Positions 1 through 8,746 of a stretch of DNA of 64,000 bases are shown here, one piece after another. The position numbers and the translations under genes are program-made. The stretch's first letter is position 1. The number at the start of each line of letters is the position of its first letter. The notes under the pieces are model-generated. The model was not told the DNA's origin. It did not search any database and was given only the letters and a program-made list of their open reading frames with translations. Source of the DNA: Hyphomicrobiales bacterium (GTDB lineage Bacteria; Pseudomonadota; Alphaproteobacteria; Rhizobiales; Aestuariivirgaceae). The stretch covers positions 2,254,501-2,318,500 of the forward strand of contig JADJVV010000001.1 of NCBI GenBank assembly GCA_016710435.1, read 5' to 3'.

Positions 1-744
1 GGGGTTGACCGGTTCGTTCTTGCGCGGGTCCAGCACTGGCGGCGAGATGCGGTCGCGGTCAGGCACGGGATCATTGACCGTGCTGCCGTAACCGTTGGAG
101 CCGAAGTCCACCGTCTGCACCAGCGGCGCGGGATTGTAGCGCGGCGCCACCACCAGCGGCACGCGGAGCGAATAGGTGCCGTTCGACTGGTGAATGGTCT
201 CCTGGTACTCGATCTGCACCACCACCGTTTCATGCGGCCCGATGTTGGCCACCGAGTTGGTGAAGATGTTGGGGCGTTCCTGCTCCAGCAGCGAGGCGGT
301 TTGCCCGGCCGCCTTGGCCTGTTCATAGATGACCTTGGCTTCCTGCTTTTCCTTCACCTCGCCCACGATGACGCGGTTACCCGCCACGATCTTGAGCGTA
401 TCCACCGCCGCGCTTTCCGGCAGCGGGAAGACATACACGCCCTCCACCCAGCCGTTGGCCGGGTTGGTGAAACGCTGGGTGATGATGGTGCGGCCCGTGG
501 GGCCGGAAATGGTGACGGTGTAGTCAGCCCCGAGCCTCGGGGCCTCCAGATACTTCCCCTCCCGCGATTTGAGGAGAAGGCTGCCGCTCGTCATGTCGTT
601 GGGCGTGACGAAGGGCGTGGCCGCCCCGGCGCTGCCGATGAAGGCCGCGAAGGCCAACACCGCCAGCAATAACCAGGCGACGATACTGTCGATATGGGAT
701 TTGATCCGGCTTTCTGCACCGCCGGGAAGCGTCCTGCTCTGCAC
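1..744 (-). CDS. VIT-domain cell-surface protein (marine proteobacterial sortase target type), 5' part only
   Basis: This frame is open to the left edge, so only the first 248 codons are visible and the C-terminus is missing. It starts at a GTG (744-742) preceded by a GGAGG Shine-Dalgarno seven bases upstream. Residues about 20-45 form a hydrophobic signal/anchor segment. The rest matches a vault protein inter-alpha-trypsin (VIT) domain: the stretch with RVIVGEVKEKQEAKVIYEQA, then LLEQERPNIFTNSVANI, and a late DPRKNEPVNP motif. That order is known from the 'marine proteobacterial sortase target protein' family, which continues into a von Willebrand A domain and a C-terminal sorting signal and is usually followed by a class GN sortase gene. 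Both would lie left of this window. The family assignment is fairly secure. Surface attachment by a sortase is inferred. Confidence 0.8.
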   Translation of the reverse strand, partial: MQSRTLPGGAESRIKSHIDSIVAWLLLAVLAFAAFIGSAGAATPFVTPNDMTSGSLLLKSREGKYLEAPRLGADYTVTISGPTGRTIITQRFTNPANGWVEGVYVFPLPESAAVDTLKIVAGNRVIVGEVKEKQEAKVIYEQAKAAGQTASLLEQERPNIFTNSVANIGPHETVVVQIEYQETIHQSNGTYSLRVPLVVAPRYNPAPLVQTVDFGSNGYGSTVNDPVPDRDRISPPVLDPRKNEPVNP

Positions 745-754
745 TTTTCGTTCC

Positions 755-775
755 TCCGAGTTGAGCACCCTCGGA
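755..775 (-). promoter_or_regulatory. Inverted repeat overlapping the Shine-Dalgarno of the VIT-domain gene
   Basis: TCCGAG (755-760) and CTCGGA (770-775) are perfect 6-bp arms separated by nine bases. On the minus-strand mRNA the 3' arm runs into the GGAGG ribosome-binding site (forward CCTCC 753-757), so the hairpin could partly hide it. The repeat is seen directly; a role in translation control is inference. Confidence 0.35.
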
Positions 776-919
776 TGTTTCAGTTACGGACAATTCCGTT
801 GCGCCGCCAACGTGAACTCCGTCTTTCTTCTGCCGGAATCCGCCCGCTGTTTCTTGCGTATGGTGCCACTGTGCGGTTATGTACGGTTTTGTGTGGGGGG
901 CCACGCACGGGAACGGGAC

Positions 920-1672
920 ATGTCGGACGAAGATCTCTCGGCGGAGGAGAACCGGGCCATCACAGGCCTGATCCGCGAGGAATTGGCCAAGCGAAGGCTT
1001 ACGCGTGCGGCCCTGGCGGATGATGCGAAGCTGTCGCTCTCCACCCTGGAGAAAGCCATGGCCGGACAGCGGCCCTTCACGCTCGCCACCGTGGTGCGTC
1101 TGGAATCGGCGCTCGGCATGAAACTGCGGCGCACGGGCAATGGCCACGCCGCGGCGGAAATGGCGCTGGCGCCCGAATCCCTCGGCTCCTATTCGCGCCC
1201 GGCGGTGAAATGGCTGGAAGGCAGCTACCTGACACTGCGCCCATCCTTCAGCGTGACCAAGGGCATCTACGCCTACCGCACCGAAATCGGCTGGGACACC
1301 GCCCTCTCGCAACTCGTGTTCCAGGAAAGCGAACGCCTCGACACCGCCTACAAACAGGATGGCTATGTGTCGGTGCCGCACCAGTCCGGCTATATCTATC
1401 TCGTCACCAACAAGCACGGCCAGCACCGCATGGCGACCCTGTCACGACCCATGATCGGGGGAGAGATGTTCGGGCTCCTCGCCACGCTGCAATCCGGCAA
1501 GGGCGCCACCCTGATGCCGATTGCCGTGCCGATCGTGCTGATCCCCGTGCGCCGCTTCGCCGAAGTGCCCCGCTTCGGCCTGATCAAGCCGGAAGAGGCG
1601 GATTATGCACCTTACGAGAAGCTGCTGCGCCGCTGCATCAACGAACCCTTCATCATCCTCCAGCCGGAGTGA
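920..1672 (+). CDS. XRE-type helix-turn-helix transcriptional regulator
   Basis: A 250-residue protein. The start is placed at ATG 920 because the frame upstream overlaps the divergent VIT-domain gene and reads as noise. Residues about 25-67 form a Cro/CI-like helix-turn-helix: LTRAALADDAKLSLSTLEKA followed by a second helix that ends in VRLESALGMKL. The remaining ~180 residues hold a conserved-looking domain (SYSRPAVKWLEGSYLTLRPS and later VTNKHGQHRMATLSRPMIGG) that I do not recognise by name; it could be a ligand-sensing module. The gene lies divergently beside the VIT-domain gene and could regulate it. Its TGA (1670-1672) directly abuts the fdsD stop on the other strand through a shared TGATCA palindrome. 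DNA binding is well supported; target and ligand are unknown. Confidence 0.75.
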   Translation: MSDEDLSAEENRAITGLIREELAKRRLTRAALADDAKLSLSTLEKAMAGQRPFTLATVVRLESALGMKLRRTGNGHAAAEMALAPESLGSYSRPAVKWLEGSYLTLRPSFSVTKGIYAYRTEIGWDTALSQLVFQESERLDTAYKQDGYVSVPHQSGYIYLVTNKHGQHRMATLSRPMIGGEMFGLLATLQSGKGATLMPIAVPIVLIPVRRFAEVPRFGLIKPEEADYAPYEKLLRRCINEPFIILQPE

Positions 1673-1894
1673 TCAGGCTGCTTTCGGGCGCTTGATGAGG
1701 GGCACGGCCTTCTTCACGATGTCGCTGAAATCCTGCCCGCCCGCATCCATGTGTGCAAAGAAGAATTTGCGCATGCGCGGTTCCCAGAACTTGTTGATGT
1801 GTTCCGCAACACCTTCCAGCGCTTCCTTTTCAGGGTAGCTCTTGAAGAAATCACCAATCTGGTTCGCCATGCGCACTGTGTCACGCACTTCCAT
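1673..1894 (-). CDS. fdsD: Formate dehydrogenase delta subunit
   Basis: A 73-residue protein beginning MEVRDTVRMANQIGDFFKSY, the signature of FdsD, the small last subunit of the NAD-dependent molybdenum formate dehydrogenase operon. I chose ATG 1894 over a TTG at 1909 because GGAG sits seven bases ahead of the ATG. It overlaps the end of fdhD by 14 nt, which suggests translational coupling. FdsD is needed for active enzyme in related bacteria, probably in cofactor insertion or assembly, and its exact role is not settled. It is the last gene of the fdsGBACD series, and its stop abuts the convergent XRE regulator. Confidence 0.88.
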   Translation of the reverse strand: MEVRDTVRMANQIGDFFKSYPEKEALEGVAEHINKFWEPRMRKFFFAHMDAGGQDFSDIVKKAVPLIKRPKAA

Positions 1895-2789
1895 GTCCGT
1901 CTCCGTCAAAAATCATCACCCCGTCCTTGGACAGGGCAGCAAGGGAAAGGCCTGCCTCGCGGGCAAGCCGGTGGGCCAGCGCCGTTGGCGCGGAAATCGT
2001 GGCGAGTGCACTGATGCCGGCAAGCGCGCACTTTTGCACCAACTCGAATGAACAGCGCGACGACATGAGCGCAAAACCATCCGTGGGCGGAACATGGGCG
2101 CGGGCCATGGCGCCGATCAGCTTGTCCAGCGCATTGTGACGGCCCACGTCCTCGCGCGCCAGCAGGATGCTGCCATCACTGCCGCACCACGCCGCCGCAT
2201 GGACCGTGCGGTTGACGGCGTTCATCGGCTGGAAGCTGGGCAGGGCTTCGAAAGCGCGGGCAACAGCTGTCGGCATCAGGGGCCGGCTCTTCAGCTTGCC
2301 CTCGGGCATGCGGATGGCGTCTTCCATCTCGGCGATGCCGCACAGGCCACAACCCACGCGGCCTTCGAGGGACCGTGCAACCATCCGTTCACGGATCAAC
2401 TTGCCTTCCGGCACCGCCACATCCGCCGTGAAGCCTCCGCCTGATCGAAAGGCGAGGACATTGGCAATGTCGGCGGCATGGGCCACAAGGCCTTCCGACA
2501 GCACGAAGCCGATGGCGAAATCTTCAAGGTCGGCCGGCGTCGCCATCATCACGGCGTAGGGTACACTGTTGATGTGCAGCGCCACCGGCACTTCCTCCGG
2601 CAACAGCCAGATGGTGGGTTCGCCATTCAATTGGCCCGTTGCCATCACCGAAGCGTGGAGCGTGGTGTCACCTTTGGCTTCGCGTGCGTGCACGGCCTTC
2701 TCCACGGGAAAACGGCCACGCCCGTGACCCTCCCTCACATTGGGATGGGAAAGCCCCTGGCCCGCGATGATGGGAGAGCGGCGTTTCAC
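1881..2789 (-). CDS. fdhD: Formate dehydrogenase accessory sulfurtransferase FdhD (FdsC)
   Basis: A 302-residue cytoplasmic protein of the FdhD/FdsC family, which passes sulfur from a cysteine desulfurase to the molybdenum (bis-MGD) cofactor of formate dehydrogenase and can hold the cofactor before insertion. The family CxxC pair is present as GCGLCG (Cys147 and Cys150), and the C-terminal SSRCSFELVQKCALAGI segment is typical. The start is a GTG at 2789 overlapping the fdsA stop as GTGA, a standard coupling arrangement. The N-terminal ~40 residues are not conserved in the family, so an internal start is possible. Third from last in the fds operon. Confidence 0.92.
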   Translation of the reverse strand: MKRRSPIIAGQGLSHPNVREGHGRGRFPVEKAVHAREAKGDTTLHASVMATGQLNGEPTIWLLPEEVPVALHINSVPYAVMMATPADLEDFAIGFVLSEGLVAHAADIANVLAFRSGGGFTADVAVPEGKLIRERMVARSLEGRVGCGLCGIAEMEDAIRMPEGKLKSRPLMPTAVARAFEALPSFQPMNAVNRTVHAAAWCGSDGSILLAREDVGRHNALDKLIGAMARAHVPPTDGFALMSSRCSFELVQKCALAGISALATISAPTALAHRLAREAGLSLAALSKDGVMIFDGDGHGSA

Positions 2790-5650
2790 TCCGCCGCCAC
2801 GCGCTTGTTCTCGCGCTCGCGCACTTCCCATTCCTCCTGCCAGTCGGACTGGCGGTTGGAGAGCGTCACCTGCACGGCCGTCACCTTGTATTCCGGGCAG
2901 TTGGTCGCCCAGTCGGAGAATTCCGTGGTGATGACGTTGGCACCCGAAACCGGATGGTGGAAGGTGGTGTACACCACGCCTTGCGGCATGCGGTCGGTCA
3001 CATCGGCGCGGAGCGTGGTGGCTCCCATGCGCGAGGTGATCGAGATCATCTGCCCGTGGCGGATGCCGCGCACCTCGGCGTCGTGCGGATGGATTTCCAG
3101 CACGTCTTCGGGATGCCAGGCCACGTTCTCCGTGCGGCGCGTCTGCGCGCCCACGTTGTACTGCGAGAGGATGCGGCCCGTTGTGAGGATGAGCGGGAAC
3201 TCGCGGTTGGTCCGTTCGTCCGTGGGCAGATATTCCGTGATCATGAACTTGCCGAGGCCGCGGACAAACTTGCCGACATGCATGATCGGCGTGCCCTCCG
3301 GCGCCGCGTCATTGCACGGCCACTGCACCGAACCCATCACCTCCAGCTTGTCGAAGGACACGCCCTTGAATCCGGGGGTGAGCCGCGCGATTTCGTCCAT
3401 GATCTCGGAGGCATTGTTGTAGCGCATGTCATAGCCCATGGCCTGCGCGAGGTCGCACACCACTTGCCATTCATGCTTGCCCTGCATGGGCTTCTTCACC
3501 TGCCGCACGCGGTTGATGCGGCGTTCGGCATTGGTGAAAGTGCCATCCTTTTCCAGGAACGAGGTGCCCGGCAGGAAGACGTGGGCATAAGCGGCGGTTT
3601 CGTTGAGGAAGAGATCCTGCACCACCACGCAATCCATGCTGGCGAGTGCGTGCGTGACGTGCTGCGTATTGGGATCGGACTGCGCCGGGTCCTCGCCCTG
3701 CACGAAGATGCCCTTGAAGGTTCCTTCGATGGCGGCATCAAGCATGTTGGGAATGCGCAGGCCCGGTTCCGGATCAAGCGTGATGTTCCAAGCGGCTTCG
3801 AACTGATTGCGCACCGAGTCGTCGCTCACGTGGCGATAACCCGGCAATTCGTGCGGGAACGAACCCATGTCGCAGGAACCCTGCACGTTGTTCTGGCCAC
3901 GCAGCGGGTTCACGCCCACACCACGGCGGCCGATGTTGCCGGTGAGCATCGCGAGGTTCGCCATGCCCATGACCATCGTCGAACCCTGACTGTGCTCGGT
4001 GACACCGAGGCCGTAGTAGATCGCGCCATTGCCGCCGGTCGCATAGAGGCGAGCCGCGCCACGGATCGCTTCCGGATCGACATTGGCGATGGGGCCGAGG
4101 ACTTCGGGGGAATTCCTCTTGTCCCGGATGAAATCGGTCCAGCGCTGGAAGTCGGCGCTGTCGCAACGTTCGGCGATGAAGGCCTTGTTTTCCAGGCCCT
4201 CAGTCACGATCACATGCGCCATCGCATTGATGATGGCGACATTGGTGCCGGGCATCAGCGGCAAGTGGTACGCGGCCTTCACATGCGGGCTCTTGGCCGA
4301 ATCGGTGCGGCGCGGGTCGACGACGATCAGCCTGGCGCCGGCGCGGATGCGCTTCTTCATGCGGCTGCCGAAGACCGGGTGTCCGTCCGTCGGATTGGCG
4401 CCGATCACCATGATCACATCGGCCTCATCGACGCTGCGGAAATCCTGCGTGCCCGCCGACGTGCCGAAGGTTTTGGACAGACCGTAGCCCGTGGGCGAGT
4501 GGCACACGCGGGCGCAGGTATCGGTGTTGTTGTTGCGGAAGGCGGCACGGATCATCTTCTGCACCGCGTAGACTTCTTCGTTGGTGCAGCGCGACGATGT
4601 GATGCCACCGATCGAGCCCACGCCGTATTTGGCCTGGATGTCCTTGAAGCGGCGCGCCGTGTACTGGATCGCGTCTTCCCAGCTCACTTCCTTCCATGGA
4701 TCGGTGATCCGTTCACGGATCATCGGCTTGGTGATGCGGTCCTTGTGCGTGGCATAGCCCCAGGCAAAGCGGCCCTTGACGCAGGAGTGGCCCTCATTGG
4801 CGCCGCCGTCCTTGTAGGGAACCATGCGGATGACCTCATCGCCCTTCATCTCGGCCTTGAAGGAACAGCCAACACCGCAATAGGCGCAGGTGGTGACGAC
4901 AGAGTGTTCCGGCTGTCCCGCTGCAATCACGGACTTCTCGGTAAGGGTTGCGGTCGGGCAGGCCTGTACGCAGGCACCGCAGGAAACGCATTCGGATGCG
5001 AGGAAGCCTTCATCCATGCCGGCCGAAACATGGGAGGCAAAACCCCGGCCATCGATCGTCAGCGCGAAGGTGCCTTGCACTTCCTCGCAGGCGCGCACGC
5101 AACGCGAGCAGACGATGCACTTGGCGGGATCGAAGGTGAAATAGGGGTTGGTTTCGTCCTTTGGCTTGTAGCGGAAATTCTCTTCGCCATTCGCCTTGCA
5201 CGGTGCGATGTGATTTTCGCCGGCATAGCCGTAGCGCACGTCGCGCAGGCCGACTGCACCCGCCATGTCCTGCAATTCACAGTCCCCGTTCGCCGCACAG
5301 GTGAGGCAGTCCAGCGGGTGATCGGAGATGTAAAGCTCCATCACGCCCTTGCGCAACTGGTTGAGGCGCGGCGTTTCGGTCTTCACCTTGATGCCGGGGG
5401 CCACGGGCGTGGTGCAGGAGGCAGGTGTTCCCTTGCGTCCTTCGATTTCCACAAGGCACAGGCGGCAGGAGCCGAAGCTGTTGAGTGAATCGGTGGCGCA
5501 GAGCTTGGGGATCTTCGTGCCCATCTCCATGGCGGCCCGCATGATCGACGTGCCTTCGGGCACGGAAATTTCCTGGCCGTCAATCTCCAGCGTCACCATC
5601 TGGCCGGTGGCGGCAGCGGGCGTTCCGAAATCGGTTTCTTTTATCAGCAT
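2786..5650 (-). CDS. fdsA: NAD-dependent formate dehydrogenase alpha (catalytic) subunit
   Basis: A 954-residue cytoplasmic molybdoenzyme subunit that oxidises formate to CO2. In order: an N-terminal [2Fe-2S] ferredoxin domain (Cys51, 62, 65, 79); a NuoG-like motif with His111, Cys115, Cys118 and Cys124; two [4Fe-4S] clusters (Cys178/181/184/188 and Cys221/224/227/231); then the molybdopterin domain with its own [4Fe-4S] site (Cys255/258/262 and Cys290). The catalytic Mo ligand is Cys383 followed by His384 in RVCHSPT, so this is a cysteine, not selenocysteine, enzyme. The molybdopterin-dinucleotide-binding domain occupies the last ~120 residues. Electrons pass to FdsB for NAD reduction. The gene begins six bases after fdsB ends and is coupled to fdhD. 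Confidence 0.96.
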   Translation of the reverse strand: MLIKETDFGTPAAATGQMVTLEIDGQEISVPEGTSIMRAAMEMGTKIPKLCATDSLNSFGSCRLCLVEIEGRKGTPASCTTPVAPGIKVKTETPRLNQLRKGVMELYISDHPLDCLTCAANGDCELQDMAGAVGLRDVRYGYAGENHIAPCKANGEENFRYKPKDETNPYFTFDPAKCIVCSRCVRACEEVQGTFALTIDGRGFASHVSAGMDEGFLASECVSCGACVQACPTATLTEKSVIAAGQPEHSVVTTCAYCGVGCSFKAEMKGDEVIRMVPYKDGGANEGHSCVKGRFAWGYATHKDRITKPMIRERITDPWKEVSWEDAIQYTARRFKDIQAKYGVGSIGGITSSRCTNEEVYAVQKMIRAAFRNNNTDTCARVCHSPTGYGLSKTFGTSAGTQDFRSVDEADVIMVIGANPTDGHPVFGSRMKKRIRAGARLIVVDPRRTDSAKSPHVKAAYHLPLMPGTNVAIINAMAHVIVTEGLENKAFIAERCDSADFQRWTDFIRDKRNSPEVLGPIANVDPEAIRGAARLYATGGNGAIYYGLGVTEHSQGSTMVMGMANLAMLTGNIGRRGVGVNPLRGQNNVQGSCDMGSFPHELPGYRHVSDDSVRNQFEAAWNITLDPEPGLRIPNMLDAAIEGTFKGIFVQGEDPAQSDPNTQHVTHALASMDCVVVQDLFLNETAAYAHVFLPGTSFLEKDGTFTNAERRINRVRQVKKPMQGKHEWQVVCDLAQAMGYDMRYNNASEIMDEIARLTPGFKGVSFDKLEVMGSVQWPCNDAAPEGTPIMHVGKFVRGLGKFMITEYLPTDERTNREFPLILTTGRILSQYNVGAQTRRTENVAWHPEDVLEIHPHDAEVRGIRHGQMISITSRMGATTLRADVTDRMPQGVVYTTFHHPVSGANVITTEFSDWATNCPEYKVTAVQVTLSNRQSDWQEEWEVRERENKRVAAE

Positions 5651-5655
5651 GGGAA

Positions 5656-7206
5656 TTACTCCGCAGCGAGGCGCTTGGCGCGCGTGAAATCTTCGGGGAA
5701 ATGCTTGAGGGCGCTCATCACCGGCATGGGTGTCAATCCGCCCATGGCGCAGAGCGAACCATCCACCATGGTCTGGCAGAGGTCTTCGAGAAGAGCTGTA
5801 TTCGCGGCCCGGTTTTCGTCAGCGACGATCCTGTCGATCACTTCCATGCCGCGCGTCGAGCCGATGCGGCAGGGCGTGCACTTGCCGCAGGATTCAATGG
5901 CGCAGAACTCCATGGCGAAACGCGCCTGCGCCGCCATGTCGACGCTGTCGTCAAACACCACGATGCCGCCGTGGCCGACCATCGCCGCCTTGGCCGCGAA
6001 GGCTTCATAATCCATCGGAAGGTCAAGCTGGGACACCGGCACATAGGCACCGAGTGGCCCGCCAACTTGGACGGCGCGCACCGGACGGCCCGTGAAGGTG
6101 CCGCCGCCGAAATCATTGATAAGCTGGCCCAGCGTGACGCCGAAGGCCTTCTCCACAAGTCCGCCATGCTTGATGTTGCCGGCGAGCTGGAATGGCAGCG
6201 TGCCGCGCGACCGGCCCATGCCGTAATCCGCATAGGCCTTGCCGCCCTTGGCGAGAATGTAGGGCACAGCCGCGAAGGTAAGCACGTTGTTGATGATGGT
6301 GGGCTTGCCGAACAGGCCCGTGATGGCGGGGATGGGCGGCTTGGCTCGCACCATGCCGCGCTTTCCTTCCAGCGATTCCAGCATCGCGGTTTCTTCGCCG
6401 CAGATATAGGCGCCAGCCCCGCGGCGGACTTCGAGGGTGAAGGATTTGTCCGTACCCTGAATATTCTGGCCAAGCCAGTTGGCTGCTCCCGCTGCGGCAA
6501 TCGCCGCCTTCATCGTCTCGATGGCGTGAGGATATTCGGAGCGGATGTAGATGTAGCCCCTGGTTGCGCCAGCGGCGACGCCCGCAATCGTCATGCCTTC
6601 GATCAGCATGAGGGGGTCACCTTCCATCACCATGCGGTCGGCGAAGGTGCCGCTGTCGCCTTCGTCGGCGTTGCAGCAGACGTATTTCTGGTCGGCGGTA
6701 AAATCGTGCACCGTCTTCCACTTGATGCCAGCGGGGAAGCCCGCACCGCCGCGTCCGCGCAGGCCCGAGTCGGTCACTTCCTTGACGATTTCGGCGCCAG
6801 CCATCGCCAGTGCCTTCTTCAGCCCGGCAAATCCGCCATGGGCCATGTATTGCTCAACCGAAACAGGCTCGGTCAATCCGGCGCGCGCGAAGGTCAGGCG
6901 CTCCTGGTACTTCAGGAAGGGAATATCGTCCGTCTTGCCCTGGCAGAGGGGATGCACCGCCCCTTCAAGGAAGCCGCCATCGAACAGGCCTTTCACGTCT
7001 TCCGCGCTCACGGGGCCATAGCCCACGCGGCCCGCTGGCGTTTCCACTTCGACGAAAGGTTCCAGCCACAACAGGCCGCGAGACGAGGTGCGCGACAGGG
7101 TGACGTCCAACTTGCGCGCCTGCGCTTCTGCCGAAATGGCCTGCGCCACCTCGTCCGCACCAACGGCCAGTGCAGCGGAGTCACGGGTGAGGAACAGGCG
7201 GATCAT
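5656..7206 (-). CDS. fdsB: NAD-dependent formate dehydrogenase beta (diaphorase) subunit
   Basis: A 516-residue FMN-containing subunit homologous to NuoF, the site where electrons from formate reduce NAD. The N-terminal ~110 residues are thioredoxin-like. The NADH/FMN-binding glycine-rich stretch GLRGRGGAGFPAG lies at residues 148-160. GAGAYICGEETA follows in the middle, and the [4Fe-4S] motif ESCGKCTPCRIGSTR sits about 80 residues from the end, with a fourth Cys in LLEDLCQTM. The start is ATG 7206, overlapping the fdsG stop as ATGA; an open frame 35 codons longer lies inside fdsG and is not used. FdsG and FdsB together form the NADH-generating module of FdsABG. Confidence 0.96.
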   Translation of the reverse strand: MIRLFLTRDSAALAVGADEVAQAISAEAQARKLDVTLSRTSSRGLLWLEPFVEVETPAGRVGYGPVSAEDVKGLFDGGFLEGAVHPLCQGKTDDIPFLKYQERLTFARAGLTEPVSVEQYMAHGGFAGLKKALAMAGAEIVKEVTDSGLRGRGGAGFPAGIKWKTVHDFTADQKYVCCNADEGDSGTFADRMVMEGDPLMLIEGMTIAGVAAGATRGYIYIRSEYPHAIETMKAAIAAAGAANWLGQNIQGTDKSFTLEVRRGAGAYICGEETAMLESLEGKRGMVRAKPPIPAITGLFGKPTIINNVLTFAAVPYILAKGGKAYADYGMGRSRGTLPFQLAGNIKHGGLVEKAFGVTLGQLINDFGGGTFTGRPVRAVQVGGPLGAYVPVSQLDLPMDYEAFAAKAAMVGHGGIVVFDDSVDMAAQARFAMEFCAIESCGKCTPCRIGSTRGMEVIDRIVADENRAANTALLEDLCQTMVDGSLCAMGGLTPMPVMSALKHFPEDFTRAKRLAAE

Positions 7207-7694
7207 TTCGTCACCTCGGCGAGGATGGGCTTGAGCTTTGCGGCATCGACGCGGCCAATCACCTTGCCGTCCACCATCATGGCGGGGGCGGTGGCGCAGA
7301 GGCCCAGGCAATAGGTGGCTTCCAGCGTCACCTTGTTGTCTGACGTGGTGCCGCCCATGCGGACATTCAAGAATTTCTCGGCCATAGCCACGAGATCCCG
7401 GCCACCCATGGACTGGCAGGCTTCAGCCCGGCACATCCTGATGATGTGGCGGCCTGTCGGTTGCAGGTGGAAGTCGTGGTAGAAGGTGGCGACACCATAA
7501 ACTTCAGCCCGCGACAGGTTCAGCGCCTTGGCAATGACGGGGAGCGCCTGCTCGGGCACGTGGCCGAGGTCATTCTGCAGGTCGTGGAGAATTTCAAGTA
7601 GCGCATCGGCCTTGTTGCCATGGCGCAAACACACGGCGGCAGCAGCAGTTGCAGCCGAAGCGGAAAAGTCAGGAATTGTCGTTTTTGTCGTCAT
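7203..7694 (-). CDS. fdsG: NAD-dependent formate dehydrogenase gamma subunit
   Basis: A 163-residue NuoE-like [2Fe-2S] protein. The four cluster ligands are visible as Cys88 and Cys93 (CRAEAC) and Cys129 and Cys133 (YCLGLCATAP), and the helical ELAP-type N-terminal domain is intact. It is the first structural gene of the fds operon, which runs fdsG-fdsB-fdsA-fdhD-fdsD with overlaps or very short gaps. The lysR gene lies 83 bp upstream on the same strand. That spacer carries a CATA-N9-TATG palindrome, so the operon may have its own LysR-controlled promoter. Confidence 0.95.
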   Translation of the reverse strand: MTTKTTIPDFSASAATAAAAVCLRHGNKADALLEILHDLQNDLGHVPEQALPVIAKALNLSRAEVYGVATFYHDFHLQPTGRHIIRMCRAEACQSMGGRDLVAMAEKFLNVRMGGTTSDNKVTLEATYCLGLCATAPAMMVDGKVIGRVDAAKLKPILAEVTK

Positions 7695-7750
7695 GTGTCG
7701 CCTTTTGGCCGAGCGGCGCGGAAAAGGCTAATCGTCTGCGCCAATGATAG

Positions 7751-7767
7751 CATAGACCGGCTGTATG
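7751..7767 (-). promoter_or_regulatory. Candidate LysR-type operator upstream of fdsG
   Basis: CATA (7751-7754), nine bases, TATG (7764-7767) form a perfect dyad in the 83-bp gap between lysR and fdsG. LysR-type proteins typically bind dyads of this ATA-N-TAT shape. The octamer ATCATACA on the minus strand here (7762-7769) recurs on the plus strand at 8724-8731 beside the lysR start. Binding itself is inference. Confidence 0.4.
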
Positions 7768-7777
7768 ATCGACTGAA

Positions 7778-8674
7778 TTAGTCGGGAATCATCGTCTTCG
7801 CACTTGCGAAAAGGGCCGCGACCAGTGGCGACAGCGGCTCCCGGTCCACCGCCACGAGTCCCACCTTGTGGGAGACGGTGGGCTCGACCAGCGGGATTGC
7901 CGCGACGCCTTCCAGTGATCCGAGTGCATTGCGGAAATAATCCGGCATGATCGAACAGAGGCCCATGCTGCGCACCGAGGCGATGAGGTTCATGATGGAG
8001 TTCGTCTCCAGCCGCGCCGTGGGCTGCACCTTGGCGGCCGCGAAGGCCCGGTCGATGATGCGGCGGTTCTGCATGTTGGGGGTAAGGAGGCAGAGCGGCT
8101 GTTGCGCCGCCTCGAACCAGGTGACGGAGTCGCGCGCCGCAATGTCGCTCTCGCTGGCCACGAAGAGGCAGTAGTTCTCCCGGTACAATTCCACCTGCAT
8201 CAGGCCTTCCACCGGCTCGTTGTCGAGATAGGTGATGCCGGCATCAATGGAGAAATCATTCAGTGTACGGAGGATTTCCACGGAGGACTGCGACAGGATG
8301 GTGAAGTCGACGGCGGGGTGCGCCGCGTTCAGCGCGCGCGTCAGCAGAGACGCCTTGGGCAGCGCCGACGGAATGACGCCCAGCACAAGGCGGCCAACGA
8401 GCTTGCCCTTCTTGCCCTTGATTTGCGCAAGTTCCGCCTGCAGCGCGTTCCAGTTGTCGAGGATGGTGTGGGCCCAGTTGAGCACGCGCTCGCCTTCCGG
8501 TGTGAGGCCGATGAAACGCTGCCCGCGTTCGAGAAGAGGCACGCCCAGTTCCTGTTCCAGTTGCCGGATTCGCCCGGAAAGCGTGGGCTGCGTGATGTTG
8601 CAGGCCTGCGCTGCCCGCGTGAAATGCTTTTCGCGGGCCAGGGCCGCGAGATATTGCAGTTGCCGGATATCCAT
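7778..8674 (-). CDS. LysR-family transcriptional regulator, probable regulator of the fds operon
   Basis: A 298-residue LysR-type regulator starting MDIRQLQYLAALAREKHFTR. The winged helix-turn-helix covers about residues 5-60 (RAAQACNITQPTLSGRIRQL), followed by a linker helix and a periplasmic-binding-protein-like effector domain (about 90-290). The start at 8674 is fixed by the family N-terminus; the open frame extends 64 codons further but that part is junk. It lies directly upstream of fdsG in the same orientation. In other bacteria FdsR, a LysR protein, controls fds genes in response to formate, so the same role is likely. It is also divergent from the GTA cluster, with 176 bp between start codons. 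Confidence 0.85.
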   Translation of the reverse strand: MDIRQLQYLAALAREKHFTRAAQACNITQPTLSGRIRQLEQELGVPLLERGQRFIGLTPEGERVLNWAHTILDNWNALQAELAQIKGKKGKLVGRLVLGVIPSALPKASLLTRALNAAHPAVDFTILSQSSVEILRTLNDFSIDAGITYLDNEPVEGLMQVELYRENYCLFVASESDIAARDSVTWFEAAQQPLCLLTPNMQNRRIIDRAFAAAKVQPTARLETNSIMNLIASVRSMGLCSIMPDYFRNALGSLEGVAAIPLVEPTVSHKVGLVAVDREPLSPLVAALFASAKTMIPD

Positions 8675-8746
8675 GGCGCAACAGTAGTTTGTGCCCTTCG
8701 AACTGGCACGGCAAAAAAGAAAAATCATACAATAGGAAAAAAGTGC

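Noticed and set aside
2954..5488. A long plus-strand open frame (844 codons) opposite fdsA
   Set aside because: It is antisense to a complete fdsA with all cofactor motifs, and its composition is rich in His, Arg and Ala as expected for a shadow frame in high-GC DNA.
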